NCBI GenBank assembly: GCA_936440205.1
Contig: OW387133.1
Coordinates: forward strand, 49,068,374-49,132,373
Direction: 5' to 3'
Source: Lepidonotus clava
Taxonomy: Eukaryota; Annelida; Polychaeta; Phyllodocida; Polynoidae
DNA: 64,000 bases
Every line of letters begins with the position of its first letter. Within the stretch, counting starts at the first letter, position 1. The position numbers and the translations under genes are program-made. The notes below the pieces were generated by a model. The model was not told the origin of the DNA. It was given only the letters and a program-made list of their open reading frames with translations, and did no database searches. Shown here piece by piece: positions 36,801 to 48,800 of this stretch.

Positions 36801-39800
36801 TTTTATATGTTGTGACATTACATTCAGTGTTCACGATCAAATTATGTCCACTTATACAAGCAACACTAATTAATTAAAATTATTTATAATGACCATACTT
36901 CATGCCTCTGTCGAACAACACACATTTGTTTTACGACCAAGAAAGACCATGAAAGATTTATATCACAGTATACATTTGAATATAGGTAGTTAGCCTTTAT
37001 TGTGCCTTTTCAATAATTTTCTTTAAAGATAACTATTTCGCATTGCAAATCTTACCCTAAGCTCCTCTTGAAGTTTGTACATGGTGTTTGGATGCGGTGA
37101 AGAACGCTCCAAGATCCAAGGCTTTACCCATACTGAGTGGATACGTCTCGGTTTTCTTTTTCTAAGTCGGAAGAAACGAAGAATTTCAAGAATCTCGTCA
37201 TCGTCATCCATAACTTCCCACATATACCTCATGAAATCGTCATCCTCCATTTTTGATCACGTTGTGCACGATAGTTCAAACGAGATAAAACAATAATATT
37301 ATGATTTCCAAGTTGTCGTTCCATTTTTGTCGTTCTTCTGAACGATAAAATTTGGTCGTTAGAAAAAAATTTTTTTTTGTCGTTCGGTGGAAACACTTTT
37401 GTCGTTAGGTCACCAACGATTTTTATGAACGATACTTTCCAACGACAAAAAAAAAATTGTCGTTACCTTTTGTCGGTTGAAAATGTCGTTCAAAAAAATG
37501 GAAATCGTTCGGTGGAAACCCGGCTTATATTAGCCACAATGATTGGTCGGTGAAGTTGGTCTAACATTTAGACAAACATGGCTGTCATTTTGGCACTAGT
37601 CATTTGGCGGTATAGAGTAGAATGGGTATTGATATAGGGCGGTCATTACTATTTAATCTCTAATCAAATAATCCGTTAATTAGAGTTTATGTCATATGTT
37701 AAAGATAAATCTGGAGGACTTTTACAGTCTTGTTAATCACACATCTTCAATTTGTGTTTTGATCTAATCTTAGATAAGAGTATGTCACGCATTCATTAAG
37801 CTTTATCTATAATCACCATCTTTTGTTCATTAGTCATACATTTATGCTTATACTATTAGAAGAAGAAAAACTTTGTAAATAAAAAAGCTGGAAAATGTCA
37901 ACAGATTTTGTTTAAAATCTCTTTTATCAAGATTTTCTGAATTGCTTAAGAATCGATCCATAATTGCATGGTTCATTACCACCTTCTCACTTGTCTGACC
38001 CGAAGTAAACCTCTCCTCAAGTTCTTGCCACCCTTCTATATTCCGCCATCTGTACTCCGCTATCCCTGTTTTCTTTCACCAGCCCAATATTACAGAGTGT
38101 CCAGGGGTTGATCTTGTTTTCCCCGTCACACACTCTGTCGTATATCTTGTTTTCGCTGCCGTGACGTTAACGGTGATCTTGTTGTTACAATGTTGGGCTG
38201 TCTGTTTGTACGTGCTGGGAGCGGGTCACGACAGGGGGTTGTTATAGGACGCCAGCGAAGTACATGGGTTGGAGGTTACCATTGAGCGTACAGTCGGGGG
38301 TCCATCGGGGAACAGTGCTTTGTGTTTTTCAGATACACGTATATAAGGCCAAAATAATTGTGTTCAGGTAACATAGGTTGAATAAATTAGGGTAGGTAGG
38401 TCGATTTAATTTTTTATTTTACAATTTTTTTTATTGTCACAAATAGACTCAGGAATTCTTGAAACTTCAGAAAACATGCAAAAAAAACCATTGGGAACAA
38501 TTTTCAGCATCTAAAATACATCAGCTGATCAAATATATGTCAGTTCCTTTAATTTAAGTAAGTTTTATCAAATCTTAATAGATTTAGAAGAAAATGATCA
38601 AAAAGAGTTAGGGTAGGGCCAAAATATTAGGGTAGGTCGGGTTACCTGGACACAACATTTTTTAGGCCTAAGGGTGAGGTTACTTTTGGGAACGAATATC
38701 AACACTGGGTAATGCCTGAGCTCTTTAGTTCATATTGCTGTGGAGGGAGCTCTGAGTGAATCAAAATGTCATTCGATCGGTTTACCGGATTGTACAGAAT
38801 AGCATACTGGGTAAACTTATGATTTTCTGGGAATGTTCATAGACCTAAATGTTATATGGTAACATTAACTTTGCTTGCAACTTATATATGATATAGTTAG
38901 AGCAATCTTCCTTTTAGATACAAATATTTATGACCATTTGATTGTTCATCAATAACTCTTAAATAGCAATACATGAAGTTGATGCACAATGAGGTTCCGT
39001 TCTTTACTTATGAATTATTTTCATATCTACCAGAGATGGGAAGACAATGACTTAACATTTACAGACTAGCTTCAAAATGCGCTTATACTAAGTGTTCAAT
39101 ATACAGGCATGATTCGCATTCTGACGGTTACCTGTTAACTGGTTAAGGGTCCAAAACAACTGAATTTCGCTAAAGGTATAGGTTAAGACAAATATTGCAT
39201 GGTGCAGTCGTTCTTATTCCAGAATTTAGAGGAAATCATAAATGTGTAATCCAAGTTTATATTATGTTTCTGTAGGTTTATCTCACCGATTTTGGACCGA
39301 GTGACCCTTGCCCCCATCCCCTCTCCCACCGCAACGCCCCTCCCCCCACCCAACCACAACGACAGCCCCAATCCGAGAACCAATAAAAAGGTAATTAATT
39401 CACATGGACGAGCGATCCATGTGCACTACCCACCATCCCATCAGGATTCCTATATCCAACTTCCATATATTGATATATCCATCCATTATCTAGCTTGTCC
39501 CACAGAAAATGCGCGGTAACCACAGTCGCGTATTATGTTGGGGGATAAGTGCGATATGTACATGTATATAGAGAAGAAACGACATTCGAATGTTGTTTTG
39601 TATGGTTCAATATGTGCGTGGACAGCATTGGGCTTCGCTATATTCTTTACATCTGCTGTGTTTTCAATTGAGACTTTTGGCCATCACTTTAAGCAATATT
39701 TTTTTTTGCGTTTTGCATCACAAATCAAAAGCACTTCTCCTCTTATATATAGACAACCTTTGTAATTGCGATAAAAATCATTAAAGAATTATTGTTAAAT

Positions 39801-42800
39801 CTTATAATAAGGATTCTACTTCCCATCCCCAAAATTATTCGCATTGTCAACATAAAATTAGATTAAGCGATCATCAGATTCATTCTGAACTATATAATTA
39901 TATAACAATGGGTGTGTGAAAGACATTGGATCTTCTGTATCAGTATTTGGCCCCCAAATCAAATCCATTATCAGGCAATGCGTCCACTCCCAGAACAATA
40001 GGAGTGAACCCCCCAGGGAATCTAAGTATCCCCAATGTGGATCGACGCGATAACAGAACAGTCCGCAAGGCAAGGCTGGGGTTTTGAGCCAAATGCTCCT
40101 TCCACCAAAACCAGCCCCCCCCCCCTCCCACAGATAAGGGTATGTTTGAGAGACGTTGCCCTGCATCCTGTCTTCCTCCAGCAGGGACTGGGGTGGGGTG
40201 GAGATTTCCCAGGCCTGCTGACCTCCCCTGGCGCCTGGCCCCGGCTGATGGGGGTGTCCTGAAGCCGGCCACGATTGCCATGATTTGGACGGTGTCGTCC
40301 ATAACACTCCCTAGGGCCTCGTAGAGCAGAAACGATAGCTGCCCCTTTCCCCAAGACAGTTCGATATATATACTGACTAGGTCTCTCTCCTCGTTTTGAA
40401 GATTTACTGCCGAAGTTTAATGTTATTTTCTCATGCCCGAGATGTCATAACTTCTATGGCGAATTAGGTAATCAACTGTAAAACAAGTGCGAAAAAGAAT
40501 GTTGTTCCAGTAAAGCTGTTCTTAAAATAAACCCGTATGAGCAACAGGGGCGGATCCAGAGTCTGTCTGCTAGGAGGGGCAAAATGTCTGCCCCCACCCC
40601 CCATGATTTACCTTGCAAAATTTCTCCTCAGATTTGTCAAAACTACGAGAGTTCATTTTTGGTCTAGGGGGGGGCAATTGCCCCTTTTGCCCCCCCCCTG
40701 GATCCGCCACTGAGCAAAGGGAAAAGTCTGGCAGGCAGAACTGGAGTGGGTTCCCTAACCACACACACAAAAAAACAACTTATAGAGCTATTCTAGGGCA
40801 TATAGGCTCAGGCCTAGACATCTTTTTTTCAATCACGGCCTTTCAGAAAAAAAATGAACTGCATACTACCGTAAAGGTGAGACGGTCATCTGAAAATGTG
40901 GGATATACAATTCACTTTTGCTGCTGTAAAAGAATGAATGTGAGTTGGTTGTAGTATGAATGGTCACGGAAATGGGATAAAGTTAGGTATCAATGAGTGC
41001 CCGTCATTCGTATACCATGTGTTAACCATTAATGCCCTAATGTAAATTAGGACAGCAACTGTAAACATTATGTCGGTACGAAGCTGCATATGCTCGAGTT
41101 CCTCTTCAGGAAAATATTTATCTTTCCATAAATCAAAACATGATGCAGCAAATGAAAAGGATAAAAAATATGTATAATTCATATAATTCATTCTGCGTTA
41201 TATAGAGTTGGATAATTCTTCCGGTGTACATGTGTGCTATACAATTTGTTTTTATCAGAACGATCATTTAGATGAGAAGATTGGTGCGTGACCCTGGACA
41301 ATCATGTTGCTGCCCTGTGCAAACTCATTATCGATAATGTCCCATCTACCATGCAAGCATAGATAATGGTTACGGGTCCTCTACAATATACCCGAATTAC
41401 TCTATTATACACACTTCAACTACAATGTTGTATGGATTCCAAGTGATTCTACTATACAAACGATACTTCTTCCTTTACAATCTCAAGAAGGATAACTCTT
41501 CTCATTTTAAAGATTGTTTTCAACCAATTTCCAGATATAATATTTTGGTTGAAATCTACGGATATATATACATATTATTATACATGTTATTTCGGACAGA
41601 GGTGGAAGGGTGTCTCACCAAATAGGTTAAGACAACAAAAGCAGTTCTTTTCGTGTGGATGTTTTTGCACGACTAATCTGATCTTCCAGAACCCAGGAAA
41701 TGAAGGATTGTAGGAGCTCCTCACTGAGCAGTTTGATTTGTCATGGTACTTTTTCAGGAACAGTATTTTCCATCCACAAAACGACACCTTAATTGAAATA
41801 CAAAACTATTGCTTGATAATACACATTCTTTGTATTGTCTTTGAATGCATGCTTGCTTGCATAAAGACACATTTGCCCACTGAATGAGATTTCTCGGACG
41901 CATTTATTTTGTAAACTGGGTTTAATAGAAAACTCGATTTTCAAGCAGTTTTCCCGGGGTGTTTTCCTTGGGAATGACTTAACCGACTGTAAACCCAGCG
42001 ATGCTGCATGCAAAGTGTATGGTAAAAATGTGCTAAGTAAAACCTCATCGATTGTACTTGTGACAAATGTGTTGTACCATACTTGCAAAAAAAACAACGA
42101 TTGCATATCATCAGATAGCCTGTGTGCCATACCCAACTTCTAAACAGACAAGGCCAATTTTGCTTATACTTTCATCCATATAAATACTGTAAATTGGCAG
42201 TCATCCAACATAATTTTATCGATTTACCCCGATTTCGAACTTTGTGCTTGTTAAACGCAACTGCCTCCCGTTTGGGACGATTTCATTTGTACGCAAACCG
42301 GAAGATATCTGCCTCACGAGGACGTATTTTTACAGTTCCACTACTCCCCTGAGATTGTAAAAAAAGGTGGGACCCCGGACAACATAAACAGAGGCTTGCG
42401 CTAACAGAATTGCTCAGGATGCATGGAGCCGGCTTAATGAAATAAGATAACTTTTTATGGTGATCGCTTTCAGTTTTTAAAAGCCCGAGGTTGTTGAATT
42501 TTGCACTGCTTTAAATGATGCCTGGTGCAGAATATATGCTTCATTTGGAACAGACAATGATATATCCGGAACAGTTCTGAAATACGTTTTCTTTGATAAA
42601 AATAATGCTGAATAAGTGTATGGATAGGCCTATTATCATAGGCCTTAGATGATTTTACCATAAGATACAACAACCTTCAATATAAGACATATGTGATAGA
42701 TGGTATACGTTATGATATAGTATCCAATGCAGTGTGTCACTCTTTGGGCTATTTACACCAAAGCCTCAATTGACTTTTGAAAGACTTATTCGAGTCATAG

Positions 42801-45800
42801 AATTTAATGCTGCTTACAGGTATCATGAGACTGACCCGATGTTGTCACATGTTGGGCCGATTACCGGAGTAATGTATTGTAACGCCCACCCACACACCTA
42901 CTTGGCAGGGACCTCGGGTTGTGCGGCAGTATCACTGCCATATGCTGGATAGATGAGCGCCAATAGACGGATTCCCATTTCAGATTTTCTCATTTTGGCT
43001 CCGCTTAAGTGAGAATTTTTCCATTCTGTTCATGTTGGCTTTGGTTCACAACACGGCGTGTTTAATCATTTTGCACTTTGTGGCATTGACACATGACGAT
43101 ATATCTAAGGTCGTAGGTATCATCGGGGAAGCTACGAGTATATAGGCCCTTCACCCTTGAATTTGACACGATATTCCATGGCCATCTCTTAAAAAAGAAT
43201 ATAATGCCATATGCAAAGTTAGCCTTTCCTAAATTCGACAATGTAAAGAATAGTGAGCGACATGCCGTGGGTGTGTAGATGGGGGGTCCCCAAGTCGCCC
43301 TGTCGATTTTAAGAATTGGCCCTGTTGCCCTGTCGATTATAAGTCCAATAAAACGCCGTGTCACCCTGGCGATTTTAGGGGTCTATACACCCATTGCCGT
43401 GTTGCCTTTTTTTTAAATTCCACATGCGACGCCAGGACCTCCCACAACCCCCACCCCGATAAATACACTACGCTCCTATTAACTATCAAGAGGTCCAGAA
43501 AGCATGGAAATGTGCACAGGCGTAAGGCCTAACTAATAAATGGACGAACCATAATGCCTGGTTCCATTGGTCCCCAGCATTCCCTCATTACATATACACT
43601 AAGTGCATGTAATCAGTGAACCATAAATATGGCATAGAGCCTAAGGGATATTTTGACGTCGAATGACGTTATGATATGAATCTGGGCTGCAGAATGAAAT
43701 CGTAAAGATATAATACGTTTACTTTACACGTTAGTAAGATAAGTAAGATATAAAACTATTCACATTGCACGGCAGTGATAAACAAAGAATGACTGAGTAC
43801 ACGGCGTGCTGACCTAGCTTAGACTCCAACAATTATTCTTTTACGACATAATACTATATCCTGAAACTGAGGACGCCTATATCTGTGGGTCAGGTCACGC
43901 CAGAGGTCAGCTGTGGTCAAGAGGGTACCGCCTGAGGTACTTAGGTGATGCTTCTTGTAGAGAGGTCAGCCTGAGGAGACCTACATGGACAAACTTGGTG
44001 CGACTAAGGGGGAAACCCATTGACCCATTGCATAAGCCTTTCTGGTTTTTTTTACTTAAACGGCTGCACAGTCGGATGAAAATCTGGCCTGCTGAAATAT
44101 ACTTAGTGGCACTAATGGAAAACTTGATTGAACAACCGCCGTTAAGTGATTAATGCAATTATAAGCATTTTATTCATTCCTGATTCAGAGCTCTAGCCCT
44201 CCATTGTCACACGGTATATTTACAGGCAAAAGTCAAACAAAGTCACTAAGCCGTCTGCACAGGTCTACGCAGTCCTCATATATAACTATAGTAGATGAAG
44301 GTGCCATGAATATCTCGGCCATTTTTTCTGCGTTATGTTGTTTTTATACGGAGGGACGTCGAGGTGCGGACATGTGGCACCCGTCCAATGCGGCCAATAT
44401 CCATTAGCAGATGCATTGAGACACCTCGTGAACGCGTACAAGGCCCATTTACTACTTAGCAGTCAGTACTACTAGGAGGATTAAGGCACTCTCAATGGAG
44501 ATCCGGAGGTTTCTTTATACAGAAGTATTATTTTTCTTCCTTGGTTGTGACATTAAGCTTGTAAATTACGCATATTGCTCAAGAGGTTAATTGTGCAGGA
44601 CTGCCTTTCGAATTTACTGTGTTCACCGTGTATGTTTAAAGGTGAAGCGCCAGCTTCACTGGCTTAGGATTGTCAGAAACACTAATGACATGTGTTATTA
44701 TTATCCGTACGAGTGAGTGAGTGATGCAGGCAAAAACAAGTGCATGCAATTGGGACGAATTCTGACTTCTCAGACTCATGTTTTGACTTGGTCAGTCTTT
44801 GGTGATTGTATCTATGAAATGAAGGTGACAGGACGGGCAAACAGCAGGGGATCAAAACCTGGAAATCATTTTTGCTGTATCTCATCCCTTAGTGAACCCA
44901 GACACGAACCAAGAATCAAACCCAATGAACCACTTGGTCAGTTACAATCAGCATGCCGGGGCTACTGGATTATCCATACGTCCTGCAAAGGTCCTTGTCT
45001 GGTAGAATCACGTTAGGTATTCTAAGCATTTTAGAATATAACTATATAAGATTCCCCGTACATGTATAGTCCAGTGGGTGACCATAGCTGCATATGTACC
45101 TGTACTATACTTCTTCTAATAAGCACGCCTGGGCCGCCTATATATATTTATGATAAGAGTTGAAATAATCAGACAAGGTGTGTTAACAATCTGCGATCTA
45201 TCTGCTTCCGTGAAATGAGTATTATAACGCATAAATACGGATAGTTAGCTGTCATTTCCAATGTTCCATTTACTCTTTTTTCATTTTGCAACAACTTTAT
45301 GTTTTGAAAGTGCATGTCCTTCCAGCTGTGTATAATTGGTTGGGATGGAATGACATGGCTATAGAGATGAAAGGGGGGTTATGGCTTATTTCAATGGCTG
45401 TGATTTCTGATCACGTAGGTCTCCATGCATTGGAAAAATGGAAATAGCTGACAGAAACACAAATGTATAGCCTAGAAACATATGCCTATTATGTGTATAA
45501 TCTGGCCTGATGCGCAAAAGAAAATTACCTTAATCAAACTAAACACGTACTATGTCACCGCCCTGCCAGTGGTCCCGTATAGCGGCACCCGCCTGCTGGT
45601 CACGTGGGTCCCCTTTTGGACCAATGAACGCGTCTGAAAGACAGCCCGATTGCACTTCCGATCACGTGATGCTGGTGAAGAAACGAAGCCAATGGGAGGA
45701 GAGGGGTGCACCATCAAGGGCAATTTGTAGGTGCAAGAGGGGACATGGAGAGGTGTGACAGCATTGCACGACTTTAACTCGAACCGGAGCTCCGTAGGCC

Positions 45801-48800
45801 TTTGGTGTTTGGCCTATGTGAAGTAAACAGGCCACCATTTTGTTTAAAAAGATACGTTGAAGTAGAGGGACTTGATTAAATATTGATCTTTTAGCACCCG
45901 CTGCAAATTGCGAATACATCACTTGATTGTGGTATAATTCTACTTATGTTTCTTTCATGGCCGGTGCGCAAAGGAAAATTGCATCAAAACCATTAGTTTA
46001 CATTATGGACATAAGACCAAGGGACTGCTTATTGCTTTAGGCGATAATCAATAGTAAATTTTACTTTTTGGCAATTCTAATTTAGCTTTAATCTGGGAGA
46101 AGCCTTTGGTGATTACCAACTTAAAGCTCATTTTTATTTCTATAAAGAAAAAGAATATTGAAATATTAGAGAAGGTGGGAAACAGATTGTGACGAATAGC
46201 GTGGACCAAAGGAGTAGAATTGATATATTACACTGTATACTGGTGTAGCGTCCTTCTGATATAATGTCTATCCGGTAATCATTTTCCTCATAGAATGGAT
46301 AATCTCTGAAATAGTTATATGTTGCTCCAACTGCCTGAACAATTACTTTACATAGACTGACACATATTCGACCTTAGGGGATTATAGCCATGCACTAAGG
46401 TTAAATACAAGGTCTAAGACACCGTGATTAATGCATATAGCGAGGGGAGAAGAATAGCTGCTGGAGGACAAGGGTCGGTTAAGGGGTTGAAGGTCAGGGG
46501 TTATGGTTCACCCCAAATAAGGTGCATGCAGCTGTGAGTGGGTTATGCTGTTTGAGGGCTACCGTCTTTGATCCGCCTCTATGCCGTGCCATTAGTGACG
46601 TCACGAGTTAGATAATACACGACCACTGGACGAACTATCATCGGTGGATCTTAAGGGCAGAAAATGTCCGATATGCTTGTATCTAGGAACGGCTGGACGT
46701 GCATGTATTGTTATAATATGTCTTCCTGAAATTAGTAGGGAGTAGGTCCTTGCATAATAGGCCTATTTCAGAAATACTGAATTCTGTTTTTAAAGGTTAT
46801 TATCCGGATTAAGTGCAAGATTCACATAATTATATAGGCCCTAAACAGGAGGGGGCTCCAGAGAAAATCGAGGATATTGCACTTTTCCATAAATAAATCA
46901 TGACCAACTTTCCATAAAAACGTCTTACCCGTTCCACAGAAATTATGGAAAGTGGGTTTGGATGGAAAGTGGGTTTGTATAGTAATTATGGAAAATAATT
47001 ATGGAAAAGTGTAAATATACCTTAAGTAAGAGGACTGTTCCTGGCAGGCTGATTCTATCTGTTGTTTTGCATGAATAATACCAGCGAAAAACAAGAATTA
47101 TGGGGAATAATTATGGGGAAATCATGAATCATTATGGGAATATTTTGGGACAGTTAATTCAATGCAATTCAATAAGGAGCTGTTACTTGTATATCCGAGC
47201 TTCCTTACTGTGTAGGAGGTGAATGGTGGAAATGAGGTGTATCATTTTATATAGGCCTATGTGCAGACCCGGCCAACACACCACTTGACCAGAGGGGTGT
47301 GTGCTTAGGATAGGAACATCAAAAATGTGTAAAATCTGAAACTTGGATTTACTTGTCCATCTCACTCAGAATGCGTCCCATCTTACTGGGGAACATTTCT
47401 TACCCTTCTTAACATGTGACAACTCATTAGAATCAGGCTCGTGCGTCAGAACGTCAAAAATGCGTAAAATCTGAAACTTGGATTTACTTGTCCATCTTAC
47501 TCAGAATGTGTCCTGTCCTACTGCGGAACATTTCTTATGCTACCAAACGTGTCACAACTCATTGGAATCAGGCTCGATGGTCAGACCGTCAAAAGCAAGT
47601 AAAATCTGAAACTTGGATTTACTTGTCCATCTTACCCAGAATGCATTATGCCCTACTGGGGAACCTTTCTTACTCTTCCTAATGTGTCACAACTTATTGG
47701 AATCAGGCTCGTAGGTCAGAATGTCAAAAGCGTAAAATATGAAACTTGGATTTAGTTGTCCATCTTACTCAGTTACGCCTCATAGCGTTCCATAACACAA
47801 AATAGCATATTTTCCAGTTACCACTATCAGTGGTGATCTCTTGCTTGGTGCAAAGTTTCGCTGCAACACCCACTGTGAAACTGGTACACTTTCAAATGGC
47901 AGTTATGAGGCTGTACCATATACAGAACACTTTAAAACAAACAGCTCAAATGACAAATACTTTTATCATCTAAGTTTGGAAACTTTACTTATTTGGTCAC
48001 AGTAGATAGGCATATAGAAGTCCAAAAGGCTTAAAAACAACAAAATGTATTAACTTTACTCTTCACAGTGGTTACCGGGAAATGTGTGCATTTGGATAGT
48101 TATTTTGCAAATTATAGATAAGCATTTAATGAAAATACTTACTTAAATTTGATGAAAAAGAGACAAGTTATTTAACAATTTCAAAGATTCTAAATAGAAC
48201 ATAGAATAGCTGTGATATATGCAAAGGTTTCCAGTTGGTATAATGTATTGAGCTTCGGCCATATAAAGTGTACCAGGCCCAAGTGGGTGCAGGAGGGTGT
48301 CGCAGTCAATGTTTGTCAACCCTACAGAGATCGCAGCCTGATAATGGCAACTGGAATATATACTATAGATGTTGTGCAGGTGACATCACATCTCCCAAAA
48401 TAGACTGTCCGCCATGTTGTTGATCAATTTATTTTCATCATTATTCATAGTTCTGAAACATTTAGACCAAATTTCCATATCCCATTTACTACAAATAGAT
48501 TAAAGGAATCACAATTGTCAGTTATGTTCATCTATTTGAATTTATTTCATATCCATGTGGTAATGATCACTATGTGGTGATCACCAAAATCTAGTCACAT
48601 GACCCTGTCTGCACAAAGTCTATTAGATGGGGAAAAAAGTTCAAAAATAATTATGGAAAGTCACTTCCCATAATTAATATGGTTCCCTATACCAATAATT
48701 GGTGTCTGCAAAAAATGGTTTTCCATAATGTTTTGCAGTTTCCATAATGTTTTCCATAATTCGCAAAAGTTTCTCTGCAACCCCCTTTTTTTACTAGAAT

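Larger units (their letters stand above)
29236..37525. mobile_element. Nearly intact autonomous PIF/Harbinger transposon (8.29 kb)
   Basis: The left end AGGCCTGTTTCCACCGAACG and the inverse of the right end (AGCCGGGTTTCCACCGAACG) are inverted repeats. They are flanked by TAT at 29233-29235 and 37526-37528, the 3-bp duplication expected of the superfamily. Both subterminal regions are packed with CGAACGACAC/GTCGTTCGGTG. Two convergent genes fill it: a MADF/Myb-like protein (plus, 29648-33426) and a DDE transposase (minus, 37250-35266). About 1.8 kb of AT-rich DNA lies between their ends. The uninterrupted transposase, readable ends and intact duplication suggest a young insertion. The one visible defect is an in-frame TAG in the partner gene. 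The insertion sits in GALNT2 intron 1. Confidence 0.93.
37526..46845 (+). other. GALNT2 intron 1, middle part
   Basis: No gene is recognised. It contains a GGCCAAAC MITE (38347-38668), a CAGNG-type element (40545-40712), a short TIR repeat (43268-43393), a GC-rich block at about 40040-40340 and the CACGTG cluster at 45550-45770. The remaining DNA is AT-rich and featureless to me. Confidence 0.55.

Noticed and set aside
29236-37525. Two independent host genes (a MADF protein and HARBI1) rather than a transposon
   Set aside because: Inverted ends, a TAT duplication, shared terminal motifs and location inside another gene's intron show that it is one mobile element.
47318-47775. Regular repeats that might suggest a CRISPR array
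   Set aside because: The whole 135-bp unit repeats, with no unique spacers of fixed size, and the window is animal nuclear DNA.
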